Shown: piece by piece, positions 48,534-58,833 of the stretch | Numbering within the stretch: position 1 is the stretch's first letter | How the letters are laid out: each line of letters begins with the position of its first letter | Assembly: GCA_023419605.1 (NCBI GenBank) | Contig: JAEZXR010000110.1 | Span: 1-64,000 of the forward strand | Reading direction: 5' to 3' | Origin: Bacillota bacterium | Lineage (GTDB): Bacteria > Bacillota > Clostridia > Acetivibrionales > JAEZXR01 | Length of the DNA stretch: 64,000 nt | Made by a program: the position numbers and the translations under genes | Notes under the pieces: generated by a model | Databases searched by the model: none | Told to the model about the DNA's origin: nothing | The model's input: the letters and a program-made list of their open reading frames with translations, nothing else

Positions 48534-49385
48534 TTAATAGGTCGACAGTGCCCGGCTGATGAGGGTGGCGCACTCTGCCCGGGTAATATTCGCTTCTTCA
48601 TTAAAATTTTTATAGATTCCATCCGTTACACGAAGTATGCCCATGTCAAAGATCTTCTTTACTGCTGCACTGTACCACTCTCCCTGCTTCAAGCGGGTAT
48701 AGAAACCATTGTTTACCGTTTTGAATGTAAAGGCTCTGGTAATGATGGTACTGGCCTCCGCCACCGTTATGGTATTATCCGGCCGAAGTGTGCTGTCACC
48801 ATACCCTGACAGAATTCCGTTTTTTGCAGCAAGAAGCATAATTTTTTCAGCCCAATGCCCTTGAATATCCGTGAACCCTTTTGCATTCTCTGCCGCCCCC
48901 TCCAGCTTCAGTGCCTTTACCACCATCGTTGCAAACTCTGCACGAGTGATGCTGTCTTCCGGTATAAAGCTGTCGGCATTCCTTCCGTTGACAATTCCGG
49001 CATCATGCAGATGGGTTATATACTCCTCTGCCTCAATTCCTTTTACGTCGTTAAAAACAGCATAGTCCAATACCCCTGCCGGAGCCAGGTTGAATCGAAG
49101 AGGCGGCAGGGTTCCTGTCAAATCAAGGTCTATGGACGTAGATGAAGGTCCGCTTGCTGTTGCTTCATATCCAATGTTCACGGTCTTTCCATTTTTAATA
49201 TTGAAGTAAACAACCCGCAACCCTCTTTTTTCACTGGAGTCGCCCCACTTGAGAGTAACCCGTATTTTGTTGTCGCCTACCGGTGCGGATTCATAGAGAA
49301 CTCCATGGGCGTACGCAGGAATTGTTACGGTTAGCGTTAGCAGCGCAAAAACCAGTGCTGTCATAAAGGCCGTTATTCTTCTCAT
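48534..49385 (-). CDS. Small SLH-domain protein
   Basis: A 283-residue exported protein with a signal peptide (about 1-26, ending TIPAYAHG), a short beta-rich domain (about 27-95), and three SLH repeats filling the rest (about 100-283: AGIVNGRNADSFIPEDSITR, NGILSGYGDSTLRPDNTIT and the MGILRVTDGIYKNFNEEANI region). It attaches to the wall polymer; any further role is unclear. The ATG at 49385 is 6 nt after AAGGAG. A second ATG at 49388 is adjacent. The family C element lies 45 bp upstream in leader position. It is downstream of two giant Fn3-SLH genes on the same strand. Confidence 0.88.
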   Translation of the reverse strand: MRRITAFMTALVFALLTLTVTIPAYAHGVLYESAPVGDNKIRVTLKWGDSSEKRGLRVVYFNIKNGKTVNIGYEATASGPSSTSIDLDLTGTLPPLRFNLAPAGVLDYAVFNDVKGIEAEEYITHLHDAGIVNGRNADSFIPEDSITRAEFATMVVKALKLEGAAENAKGFTDIQGHWAEKIMLLAAKNGILSGYGDSTLRPDNTITVAEASTIITRAFTFKTVNNGFYTRLKQGEWYSAAVKKIFDMGILRVTDGIYKNFNEEANITRAECATLISRALSTY

Positions 49386-49432
49386 CATTCTCTCCTTCTG
49401 CTAGCATTAGCATATAAAGTTAAAAATTCCAT

Positions 49433-49567
49433 CTTATAACAACGGAAGAAATTGCGGAGCAATTTCAACACACCGTTTCAACGAGGCGGGAGACATGCTC
49501 GCCGCCTATAAAGTTAATCGGTACCCGCCACCTATAGAGGTGGGGACATCTTATGCCTCGTTATAAG
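49433..49567 (-). mobile_element. Family C element, copy 2: MITE-like or structured leader
   Basis: 135 bp, inverted relative to the copy at 39572-39713. On the minus strand it starts CTTATAACGAGGCATAAGAT and ends GTTATAAG. Apart from one short indel near the first hairpin and about two substitutions, the copies match. It lies 45 bp upstream of the small SLH gene, in the same orientation to that gene as copy 1 is to its gene. Confidence 0.85.
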
Positions 49568-49687
49568 AAACGGGAACACACCCCTTATAAACCCCCGGGG
49601 AGTGTCCCCACCTTACTTCACGCTGTAGTGAAGCTATTTTTTCTATTGCAGCACCCTCAAGGGGCAACCTGCCTGTTTACACCGCTA

Positions 49688-52600
49688 TCAATCAAGTTCT
49701 CCTGTCATGGCCAGATATTTCTCCAGCAGCACCAGAAGCTCCGCTCTCGTTAAATTGTCCTTTGGCCCCAGTACGGTGGAGGTTCTCCCAATGGCAATTC
49801 CATTTTCTACCGCAAACCGTACTTTCTGCGCAAAAGTGCTGCTGACCTGATTGATGTCCTGGAATACCACCGGGCTGCCATACGTAGGCTCTGCTTTTTC
49901 TCCTGATTTAATTTCATAAAGCCGTACCGCCATCGCAATGGCTTTCTCCCTGGAGCAATAACTTCCGGGGTTTGGTACGTCCGAGGAAGCAATAAGTCCA
50001 CTTTTGGCTGCCACTGTCATGTACTGGCTGTCATAGCCGTAGCCCAGCACATCCAACATAATCTTTACCGTATCGCCAATGGTAGCTGCGCCGTCCGGCC
50101 GGAAGGTTCTGCCGGATACGCTCTTTAACTCCCGTGCCGAGACCACATGATTGATGGAATTCTCCGCCCAGTGTCCGGCAATGTCGTCGAAGTACTTTGC
50201 ATTCTGCTCTGCCACGGCGAAGCTACCGGGCTTTTGTATCTCAAACTGCAGGCGTCCTGTTTCCCGTTCCGCATCATAGCTTCCCGTGGTAGAAACACGG
50301 CTCCAGCTTTTCTTTAGAGGATCGAGTACATACCCGAAAGTGATTCCTTCCCGGTACCATGCTCCGGTGGTATATGTATAGGCATAGGTGAGGGGCACCC
50401 TAAATTCTTCCACAGCAACTCTGTTACTTCCGTCCAAAGCACTGACCTGCAAGGACATGACAGGCGTTTTATACGTTAGATATTTTGCCCTGCTGTCTGT
50501 TCCTTCCTCTGGCGACGTTATGCTGATTTGGTAGTTAAAGTCCCCCAACCGGTTCAGCAAGGTAGTATCCAACGCTGTGGAGAAAGCTCCCGGGCGAACC
50601 GTAAACTTTCCTGTATGGGTTGCTATCACCAGCGTTTCCTGCAGCTGTGCCAATGTTCGGAATATCTTGCCGGACAAGGTCAAAACCAGGGTCTTCGTGT
50701 TTGCCGGCGGATTCGAGAGATCCAAAAGATACTGTACATCCCTGTCGGTCCGTATGGCCTCAATCAACCGGTCAGCATTGATCCCTATGATTTTCACGTT
50801 CCAGGTATAATTGGGTGCCGTGACATCCTTTATGATATACTCGCCGGAAATCGGATGGCCTGCATCTTCATCCGAATCGTAGTCATCCTTGCTCTTCTGT
50901 GTTTTTGCGATAACACTCTGCGTAGGTAGGGACCTCAATTTCTTTTGCGGATCATAGGCATAGAGTCTGGCATAATATCTGGTGTTTGAACGAAGTCCGT
51001 CAACTACAAGTTCCGAAACACTTCCGGCTTCAATTCTCCTCGCATCCTTGTAATCAATATCCGATGCGATTTCCAGTATGTATTGCAGACCCTCTTCTTT
51101 CATCCATTCATAGGTAATGCTATTTTTTGTGACGGCGTCCGCTGTATTCTTTATACCGAAGCCCCGTGGTGTTGCAGGGGGGATATCCGCCTTTGTCCTT
51201 ACACCATACGCATCGCTCCAGTCGGATGTAATACTGCTTTGTCCGTTTGCTGCCTCGGCCTGTATCCAGAAGTAGTACTGGGTATCCGGCTTCAGTCCTT
51301 CTATTTTGTATATGTTGTTGGCAGCTAATTCCACTCCGGTAACTTGTGCACTTCCTTGCGCCTTCGATAGGTCCTCTGTTGTTGAATATTTTATGTTATA
51401 TTTATATTCGGTCTTAAATTCCCATCCCAGTTCCACATACACATCGGCTGCGTAACTGTAATTAAAGAAAGGTACGATGGGTTTCTCCGGAGGAACCCCG
51501 ATTCCCGGTGCTGTTGTAATCACGATAGGGTCTGAGGGTCCTGAAAGCAGTCCTGCATCCGCCCGGTTGGCTCTTACCCAGATAATGTAGGTAGTGTTGG
51601 GTTTGAGGTCCTCTATTTTTATATCCACATTATGCTTTTTACCATCCGGGTTTGCCGTAGGATTTTCATCCGGGTCATTGGCCGTCACCGGCACTCCTGT
51701 CATCTTATTCGCCGGATATTTGCTGGAATTCATGAGTTCGTTATAATTCATGCCTTCCTTAAATTCGATGCACCCTACGTCGATGGTGATATCATTGCCA
51801 TACTCCACTTTCCTGTAGGTAGTTCCATAAACATCATCCTTGACGGTCTGATCATTGGGATGGTATATGATAATACCATTTTGAACCGTTGCCTGAGGTT
51901 CTATGTACTTCCATTTTCCGTCCAAAAACTGTTCATACCATTTATTCTTCAACTGTATCGTAGCGGTAGTGTCCGTTACCACTTCTTTCTGATTTTGATC
52001 CTTCTTTACTTTCAAAGGCGGCCTTCCAGGCGCCACAGGAGTTTCGACACTTCCTTCCGGCGGTGTTATAACTACCCGCAACGCAGGTACGGAGCTATTG
52101 GTTACACTTTCCAGATCATCGTTCACATACTCCAAATAGGTCTTCTTCGCTACTATTTTAAAATAGTAGGTAGAGTTGGGAGCAAGAACGTTCACCACAT
52201 ATTTACATCCGACAATTTCCGTTCCGCTGTATACCAGGGTATCACTTACCTTCACATTTTCTGCAATCTTGTTGGATTCATCGGGATGGTCTATTTTCTG
52301 CGGATCGGTAATAAGCCACATATCATAGAGAATATCGGAATCGATCTCTCCGTTTCCTTTTCTGGGTGTTTTCCACAGCAAGGTCGCCCTATCGGGTTTT
52401 AACTCCCCTTCATAGGTTATGACGGTCGTTCCGCCACTCTCCAGTTTGTCCACCAATTCAGGAGAAGCCGGTGTAGTAGGCACTTCCATCTCACGCAAAT
52501 AAACCCGGTCCGATTCGATCTTCACACCCCAATCCTTATAGATGTCATTTCCCAGCGGATCTGTGACGAGGGCTCGAATGATGTAATAGCTGTCTGACTC

Positions 52601-53563
52601 ATCCGGCGGAACCGTAATATAGGTACTATTATCATCCACCGAGAGCATATACTGTGGTAAATTATTCGTTTTGGAATTCACCTTGTACAATTGGTAGGTT
52701 ATCTTTATATCCTGGAAGGCAACAGCCACTTCGCTCCAGTCCAATCGCCAAACCGTACCCGAATCCGAAGTGGAGAGTTTCGTAGTCTTAACCAGTATAA
52801 AGCTGCTGCTGGCTACCGTACGGCTCTTGGGATTATAAAAGATATCATCTCCGCTAATTTCCGGTTCAATTTTCACATAATACACTCTTCCTGCATCACC
52901 CACAGTATGGACATATTCAAGCTTTCCTGTGGCCTGGTTTACAGTGATGCGGCTGTCCTGTCCGATCATGGCAGGAGAGATATAAATGGGCTGGGTATTG
53001 GAAAAGGCACTGTCATCGGCAATGTACAGGCGATAGCCGATTCTTGCTCCTGTATTCCACACATCGTCCCATTCGATTTTGAGCTGCTTGCTACCAAAAG
53101 GATATGCAAACAGCTGTAAATCCGTCATTACATTAACAATGTTGGACGCTGCTGAAGGCTCACTGACATAGGTGACATTGTTCTCTGTCCGCTTGAAATA
53201 GGCTGTGATATAAAAGTTATACACCGTACCGGACTTCAGATCCCGCAGCAGCACCGAAGTAGCCGTTATATCCCTTTCCTTAAGAACAAATCCTCCGGCT
53301 TTTCCGTGTTTGTCAACTTCCTGTACATACAGGTTATAATAGACGGAATCCCACTCCGCCGGTTTATTTACAGGCTTCCAGTTTAATTTTACAAAGTAGC
53401 GGTCTTCTTTGCTATACCCCGTTACAGGCTTTAAATCCCCATCTACAATAATGGTAGGCCTCTCCGGGTTACTTACAGCCGCCTTCACCAAGGCCGGACT
53501 GTACACCTGCAGGAGCAGTACCAAAGAGAGCAGTATACTGGCAAATCGCTTGAACCCTTTCAT
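49688..53563 (-). CDS. Giant Fn3-repeat SLH surface protein (1291 aa)
   Basis: An exported 1291-residue protein. Signal peptide (about 1-29), then about six to seven fibronectin type III-like domains (for example VYYNLYVQEVDKHG, TVYNFYITAYFKR, and LKPNTTYIIWVRANRADAG). A non-Fn3 region (about 900-1120) is related in style to one in its paralogue, and about three SLH repeats end the protein (about 1145-1290: FDDIAGHWAENSINHVVSA and VFQDINQVSSTFAQKVRFA). It likely forms part of the S-layer or a surface scaffold. ATG start after AAAGGGG. It lies 88 bp after its larger paralogue, so they probably arose by duplication and share a transcript. Confidence 0.85.
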   Translation of the reverse strand: MKGFKRFASILLSLVLLLQVYSPALVKAAVSNPERPTIIVDGDLKPVTGYSKEDRYFVKLNWKPVNKPAEWDSVYYNLYVQEVDKHGKAGGFVLKERDITATSVLLRDLKSGTVYNFYITAYFKRTENNVTYVSEPSAASNIVNVMTDLQLFAYPFGSKQLKIEWDDVWNTGARIGYRLYIADDSAFSNTQPIYISPAMIGQDSRITVNQATGKLEYVHTVGDAGRVYYVKIEPEISGDDIFYNPKSRTVASSSFILVKTTKLSTSDSGTVWRLDWSEVAVAFQDIKITYQLYKVNSKTNNLPQYMLSVDDNSTYITVPPDESDSYYIIRALVTDPLGNDIYKDWGVKIESDRVYLREMEVPTTPASPELVDKLESGGTTVITYEGELKPDRATLLWKTPRKGNGEIDSDILYDMWLITDPQKIDHPDESNKIAENVKVSDTLVYSGTEIVGCKYVVNVLAPNSTYYFKIVAKKTYLEYVNDDLESVTNSSVPALRVVITPPEGSVETPVAPGRPPLKVKKDQNQKEVVTDTTATIQLKNKWYEQFLDGKWKYIEPQATVQNGIIIYHPNDQTVKDDVYGTTYRKVEYGNDITIDVGCIEFKEGMNYNELMNSSKYPANKMTGVPVTANDPDENPTANPDGKKHNVDIKIEDLKPNTTYIIWVRANRADAGLLSGPSDPIVITTAPGIGVPPEKPIVPFFNYSYAADVYVELGWEFKTEYKYNIKYSTTEDLSKAQGSAQVTGVELAANNIYKIEGLKPDTQYYFWIQAEAANGQSSITSDWSDAYGVRTKADIPPATPRGFGIKNTADAVTKNSITYEWMKEEGLQYILEIASDIDYKDARRIEAGSVSELVVDGLRSNTRYYARLYAYDPQKKLRSLPTQSVIAKTQKSKDDYDSDEDAGHPISGEYIIKDVTAPNYTWNVKIIGINADRLIEAIRTDRDVQYLLDLSNPPANTKTLVLTLSGKIFRTLAQLQETLVIATHTGKFTVRPGAFSTALDTTLLNRLGDFNYQISITSPEEGTDSRAKYLTYKTPVMSLQVSALDGSNRVAVEEFRVPLTYAYTYTTGAWYREGITFGYVLDPLKKSWSRVSTTGSYDAERETGRLQFEIQKPGSFAVAEQNAKYFDDIAGHWAENSINHVVSARELKSVSGRTFRPDGAATIGDTVKIMLDVLGYGYDSQYMTVAAKSGLIASSDVPNPGSYCSREKAIAMAVRLYEIKSGEKAEPTYGSPVVFQDINQVSSTFAQKVRFAVENGIAIGRTSTVLGPKDNLTRAELLVLLEKYLAMTGELD

Positions 53564-53608
53564 TGTGATTACCCCTTTACTTATGAATCCTTACATTTTA
53601 TTTACGAG

Positions 53609-53630
53609 CAGGAGGGCTCACGCCCTCCTG
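53609..53630 (-). terminator. GC hairpin between the two giant SLH genes
   Basis: CAGGAGGGC (53609-53617) and GCCCTCCTG (53622-53630) form a 9-bp perfect stem with a TCAC loop, 21 nt after the upstream gene's stop. No T run follows, so it may adjust read-through or RNA stability between the two genes. Confidence 0.5.
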
Positions 53631-53651
53631 TTTCAGCTTCTATATACTTTT

Positions 53652-56600
53652 CTATAAGTCTCCTGTTAATCGCAGCAGCCTGACTGTTGCAGTGATCACC
53701 TGCGCTCTGGTAATATAGCTGGCAGGCTGGAACTCTCCATTGCCGTCTACGGTAAACATCCCCAGATCGATGGCCATGACTACCCCGTTATAATGTTTGT
53801 CTGCAATGGCCCGTTCGTCTTTGATATAGATATTTCCTTTGGTCACCAGGTTTTCCGGGCTCAATCCCTGTTTGAGACAGTAAAGTCTCACCAGTACGGA
53901 GGCTGCTTCCTGTCTTGAAGTGTCCCGGGTTACGGCGCTTGCATTTACCAATCCATCCAGTCCCAGCTTCTTGGCCTTCTGCCGCATATCCAGGCCTGCA
54001 TTCTCCTGGGTTTTTCCCGCCACAGTTTCATAAAGGAGGATGATTTCCTTCGTATTGACACTGGCCTCCGGCGAAAAAGCAGCCGTGCTGCCGAAGATGG
54101 CGCTGAGGTCATATTTGGAGCCAAAGGTATTGATATATTCCATCGCCCAGTGATCCGCAGGAACATCTGTAGCAAACTCCTTCGCTGCCGCTACCACGAA
54201 TTTACCGGTTTTCAACAGGTTAAATGTACTGCTGTTTGCTTCCGTCTGTACATTGGAGGAAAGCTTTTTCCACTCGTTGGCTCCATCGTACAGGACATAG
54301 GGAGTCTTCAGCGACTTCTGTCCTGCATTGTAACTCAGCTTCACCGTCATAGGCGAAGAGAATTCCTTCAGGTCCTTGGTGGTCATGACCATCGGGCTAA
54401 TTCCGTTGCCCCCTTCAATTGTATTGTAAATATATTTGGACAATTCCAGTTCCACCTGTTCTACAAGGGCGTCTATAAAATGATCCCCGTCTGCCAGGAC
54501 CGCACTTGCATTGATATTATATAAACGGGTTATTTCATCCAGCTTCTGTTTTGCCAGGCCGTGTTCGGAATTATAAACCTTGTCGTGGAAATCCGACTTC
54601 AGCTGTGCGTCGGTCTTTGAACTTCCTATGGCCGTGATATCCAGATCATAAATCTCGGAAACAGGCTTCACCTCCACAGTCAGGCTTTCTGCACCGTATT
54701 CCGACCGGGTAATGGTCATCTTCAGGAAGATGTCTTTTACCGACCAGTTTTTCTGAATATCCTTGATCTCCTGCAGATTTTGCAGCAGCAGAGTCTCCGG
54801 TTTAAAAGCGTATTCCGTATTTGTTGTTTTTATGGTAATGACCCGGTTATTTGAATTCACACAGTTCAGCACCACTGCTGGTATGTAAATTACATCCCTG
54901 CGGTAGTTCGCCGCTATGTCGGAAATATCTATCGTCACAGAATATCCACTGTTGTTCTGCAATTCGTTTACTACCCGGTCCCCTTTGAGCAGGATCTTAT
55001 TCACGGAGGAATTCCCCATATCCACTCTCCAGTAAAGCTTCTGTTCCAGTTTCTCCAGCTTGTCGATGAATTTGGTCTTGCTCTCTTCCTCCTCATCCTC
55101 ATGGTTATAATCATCCTGGTTAAACTGGGTTCTTCCGGTTACAGGACCGGCATACTTTGACGGCTGGACATTGGCCTGTATTGCCCTTACTTTCACGTAG
55201 TACTTCTGGTTCGATTTCAGCGGGAGGAGCATGGTAGAACCAGCCGATATGGTTACAGGTATTGCCTTGATTCTGGCATAGTACATTTTGTGTACATATC
55301 CCTGTGTCTGCGCGTTCTCTTCATCCTTTAGCTCTACCATGTCATTATTATAAGCATCCAGTGTAGTGTATTCACTTTCGCCTTCTGCCTTTATGGCAAT
55401 TTCGTACCTATAGCCGGGAAGGCCTTTCCAGCGCACCTCCATCTGGTGATAATCGTCCCTTGTAGTATCGGGTGGCAAATCCTGATAGGTAATACCGCTT
55501 GTAGTATTGCCTTTGTAGGCTCGTATATCGTAGCGGGTATTGGCCTTCAATCCCCGTATTCTCCCATAAAACTTACTGCCACCGGTCTGGGGATCATCCT
55601 TTACGATGGTCGCCTGGGATATTCCCAAAGGCCTGTACACGGTTTCCGTAGATTCCTTGATATAAAGCTTATAATCTTCCGCCTTTACCATAGGGTCACT
55701 GTCGGTCCACTCAACACCTAATTGTATATCCGTCACGGTTTCCAGCATTTCCGGTGCATCAATCAAGGAAGTGGTAACCGGCAGGGTCACCCAGCTGCTG
55801 GACAGAGTGATAACAATATCGTTTCCGTTGGCATCTTTGGTAGTAACTTTTCTCTCCGCCCGGATGCTGAAGTAGTACAGGCTATTGGGCACCAGCCAGT
55901 CCTGTACGGCGTACTTGCACAACTTGGTCAGGGCATCGTAAGAGAAGTCCTGGTCCGGGAAACGGGGATCCAGGTTTAAAACACCATTTCCAAATTTGGC
56001 TACAAAGCTCTGGTAGAAAGGATCATTTGCATAATCCGCTTCCTCGGCATCGGGCGATACCCTGCTCGTAGTGGCAATAAGCCGATAGGTTACGTCATCT
56101 TCGTTTCTTTTCCAGTCAAAAGCTACGCTGGCACCTGTCAACTCCGGCTTTCCTTCCGCATTCAGGGCAATTTTAAAATCTACAGGCGCTACCGGCTTTC
56201 TTGTGGCATCATCCGGCTGCTGAACATCGGTGCGGCGAGTTGTAACCGGTACCACTGCCGTGAAGGCCGAGGATCTGTCTGTCGCTGCAGGATCTCCAAA
56301 ATCCAGCCGGGTTTTCAGTTTAAAATAGTAGGTAGTATTGGGCCGCAATCCTGAAATTGTTACATTCCATTTTCCGTTTACCAATACAAACCCGACATGA
56401 TCCACCAGACCGGTGCCTGCGTTCCATGCGCTATCTGTCGAGCCAATCTGCGTATAAACCGCATCGGAGGCGTTACTGGTACTCATAAACAGGTCGTAGT
56501 ATTCATTATTGCCTGTTTGGGTAGTATAACTGGCCCAATCGATGTTGACCTTATCGAATTGCAAAACAGCAAAATTCTTTCCGGTAGTTGTGTCAATATC

Positions 56601-58592
56601 TTCTGAAACCGCCTTAAAGCTTTTGGGAATGGGGATTTCCCTTTCAGCCCTTGGAAGAGTGGTTAAACTCCCGGTTACAGACTTTTCCGAGACATCATCA
56701 ATGGGCATTACGGCTCGTATATCCTTATCATCCAGCACTCCGTTTTTATCATAGTCCGTAATGGCGTTAAATCCGGAGGGCGGAGTTCCTTTTGTGGTGA
56801 ACATCCTTATGTAGTAGACCATATTTTCCAGGAGGAACATGGGATATTTATCCGGGTTGGACAGATAGGTACCATCTGCATTTTTAAACAGCTCGCGCCC
56901 ATTCAGCACATATTCCAGTCTTTGTCCGTCCTTGCTTACCTTTATATCAGCACTGGCGCCATTGATTACTTTTACCCACCGGTAATTAAGGAGATACTCC
57001 TTTTCCGTATCCCCCACCTTGAGAGGATATTTCGTATCCAAATCCGTCGGATTTGTATTTAGCAGCACATGGAAATTCAATGCACTTTTCTCAGCAGAAG
57101 TGAGGACGTCCCAGCTTTTGGGTTTCTGCCATGTGATGACCACATCGGAAGATTTCGCAAGGAACACATTGCCGGTACTATCCAGCATATCACTTCCAGT
57201 TGCAGGGTCCCTTACCGGTCCTATATTCAGCTGTGCACGGCTGTTGTCCCCCCGGACATCAATAGGAATCGGCGGCTTGGTGGTATCCAGCGACATCTGG
57301 TATTGCAGCTTTAACGATTCGATTCTGTCCTTTTTGTTGTCCGTCTTTACCACGACTTTGTAATACATGGAGGTACCGGGGTTCACTCCGGTGATTACCG
57401 TAACGGCATAATCGGAGCCTTTTGGGAAAAACTCATCCGTTACCTTTGCCTTCTGAGGCCAGTCGGTTCCATAGGCCACACTGGGCGTATCGATGGCTTG
57501 AACGGAATAATAGAGGTTGGGCATATCCAAACTTCCATCATCTTTGTTGATTCTGAATATTTTTACATAGATATTGTCCGATGCATCCCTTGAAAGCTGG
57601 AAACGGACCGGCGTATAGGTATAAGCCAGATTGGAGTCCTGATCGGTAACCATGCTTCCGTTATATCGTGACGGGTCCCCTACGGTTACAATTCCGGGAA
57701 CTCCTGTGCTCGTTACAAATACAGGTTTTATATTCATAAAGTATACGGTTCCGGGCAGAATCTGCTCGTGGGCCAGAATATGACTGTCAAGTGCTGGCGG
57801 CGTATTTAGGCTGTTATCCTGTAAGTCTTTTCGTCCACGCACGTTAAAGCTCATGGTAGTATTGGCAGCGTCATTTACTATCGTTGCTTCTTTTCCTAAC
57901 GCCTGTGCTTTATAAGTCCCTGAATTTTTACTTACCATCACCGGGGTTATATCCGCCCCACTATCCAGAGCCTGTGCTTTTGTTGAAATGTTGAGCCTGT
58001 AATCAAGTGCCGTGATATCCTCACTAAGTCCTAATTTTGACTTCATTAGCCCTAGTGCAGCATCAACATTTACATAACTACTGCCATTATATACCTTGGG
58101 TATATTCCACTTCAACTGCAATTCCGGCTTTGTTCCGGTCTCGTAACCGGTTACTTGCTGTTCCACACGGCTGGAATAAAAACTCATTTTGGTCATGAAA
58201 TACAAGAAACCGGTATCAACCTGGACATTGGAGCCATCCAGCATTTTCATATCCAATCCATAGATATAGTCATCCTTGAAGCTGCTTGCATCGATAACAG
58301 CAGTGAACCGTGATAAACTCATATTAATGGATTCCACTTCCTGTGCATACACACTTTGTACTGTTGTACTGGGTGCAGTTTCAGGCTTGACATATTCAAC
58401 GCTTACGGATTTTGTGCTTTTAGCTCCGTTCCAGGTCACTGTAAGCTCATATTTGCTGTTCCCTGCGTTATACCGATAGCTTAAAACACTGACCCCGGCA
58501 CTTCCGGCAGCCCTTACAGGCTTCTCCAGCACCGGTGCAAACCCTATCAGTATGGATAGAATCAGTAATAAAGATAGAATCCTTTTTTTCAT
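53652..58592 (-). CDS. Giant Fn3-repeat SLH surface protein (1646 aa)
   Basis: An exported 1646-residue protein. Signal peptide (about 1-28, ending KPVRAAG), a series of fibronectin type III-like domains (recognisable phrases include LRPNTTYYFKLKTRLDFGD, LVPNSLYYFSIRAER and LKANTRYDIRAYKGNT), and a conserved non-Fn3 region (about 1190-1470, with coiled-coil-like KTKFIDKLEKLEQKLYW). Degenerate SLH repeats end the protein (about 1485-1646: DVPADHWAMEYINTFGS, GEFQPASYITRAQVITATV). Larger paralogue of the downstream gene. ATG start after GGGGGTTAACAG. Role inferred: S-layer or surface scaffold. Promoter not identified in the 240-bp gap upstream. Confidence 0.85.
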   Translation of the reverse strand: MKKRILSLLLILSILIGFAPVLEKPVRAAGSAGVSVLSYRYNAGNSKYELTVTWNGAKSTKSVSVEYVKPETAPSTTVQSVYAQEVESINMSLSRFTAVIDASSFKDDYIYGLDMKMLDGSNVQVDTGFLYFMTKMSFYSSRVEQQVTGYETGTKPELQLKWNIPKVYNGSSYVNVDAALGLMKSKLGLSEDITALDYRLNISTKAQALDSGADITPVMVSKNSGTYKAQALGKEATIVNDAANTTMSFNVRGRKDLQDNSLNTPPALDSHILAHEQILPGTVYFMNIKPVFVTSTGVPGIVTVGDPSRYNGSMVTDQDSNLAYTYTPVRFQLSRDASDNIYVKIFRINKDDGSLDMPNLYYSVQAIDTPSVAYGTDWPQKAKVTDEFFPKGSDYAVTVITGVNPGTSMYYKVVVKTDNKKDRIESLKLQYQMSLDTTKPPIPIDVRGDNSRAQLNIGPVRDPATGSDMLDSTGNVFLAKSSDVVITWQKPKSWDVLTSAEKSALNFHVLLNTNPTDLDTKYPLKVGDTEKEYLLNYRWVKVINGASADIKVSKDGQRLEYVLNGRELFKNADGTYLSNPDKYPMFLLENMVYYIRMFTTKGTPPSGFNAITDYDKNGVLDDKDIRAVMPIDDVSEKSVTGSLTTLPRAEREIPIPKSFKAVSEDIDTTTGKNFAVLQFDKVNIDWASYTTQTGNNEYYDLFMSTSNASDAVYTQIGSTDSAWNAGTGLVDHVGFVLVNGKWNVTISGLRPNTTYYFKLKTRLDFGDPAATDRSSAFTAVVPVTTRRTDVQQPDDATRKPVAPVDFKIALNAEGKPELTGASVAFDWKRNEDDVTYRLIATTSRVSPDAEEADYANDPFYQSFVAKFGNGVLNLDPRFPDQDFSYDALTKLCKYAVQDWLVPNSLYYFSIRAERKVTTKDANGNDIVITLSSSWVTLPVTTSLIDAPEMLETVTDIQLGVEWTDSDPMVKAEDYKLYIKESTETVYRPLGISQATIVKDDPQTGGSKFYGRIRGLKANTRYDIRAYKGNTTSGITYQDLPPDTTRDDYHQMEVRWKGLPGYRYEIAIKAEGESEYTTLDAYNNDMVELKDEENAQTQGYVHKMYYARIKAIPVTISAGSTMLLPLKSNQKYYVKVRAIQANVQPSKYAGPVTGRTQFNQDDYNHEDEEEESKTKFIDKLEKLEQKLYWRVDMGNSSVNKILLKGDRVVNELQNNSGYSVTIDISDIAANYRRDVIYIPAVVLNCVNSNNRVITIKTTNTEYAFKPETLLLQNLQEIKDIQKNWSVKDIFLKMTITRSEYGAESLTVEVKPVSEIYDLDITAIGSSKTDAQLKSDFHDKVYNSEHGLAKQKLDEITRLYNINASAVLADGDHFIDALVEQVELELSKYIYNTIEGGNGISPMVMTTKDLKEFSSPMTVKLSYNAGQKSLKTPYVLYDGANEWKKLSSNVQTEANSSTFNLLKTGKFVVAAAKEFATDVPADHWAMEYINTFGSKYDLSAIFGSTAAFSPEASVNTKEIILLYETVAGKTQENAGLDMRQKAKKLGLDGLVNASAVTRDTSRQEAASVLVRLYCLKQGLSPENLVTKGNIYIKDERAIADKHYNGVVMAIDLGMFTVDGNGEFQPASYITRAQVITATVRLLRLTGDL

Positions 58593-58787
58593 CTGTTAAC
58601 CCCCACTTTTTGGTAACCTTCATGCAGGCAAAGCTGCAACAACTATTTACCAGCACTTTTTTTATCACTACATATGGCATTTACATGCGATGCAGCAAAT
58701 AATAATTGAAATTATTGCTGTTTACCCAAAATTATCCTATATCATAAAATATCGGCTCCGTCCCGCAAAAAATTTAGGTTGAAAGTG

Positions 58788-58796
58788 TGATATAAT
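58788..58796 (+). promoter_or_regulatory. Extended -10 promoter of the SanA/YdcF-type gene
   Basis: TGATATAAT (58788-58796) is a perfect extended -10 element 37 nt before the start codon. No good -35 is present at normal spacing. Confidence 0.65.
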
Positions 58797-58833
58797 GTAA
58801 TTGTAATATTTTACTGACAGGAGTGAATTACAT

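Noticed and set aside
51632..52402. 256-codon open frame on the plus strand
   Set aside because: Antisense to a giant Fn3-SLH gene; no ribosome-binding site or conserved domain.
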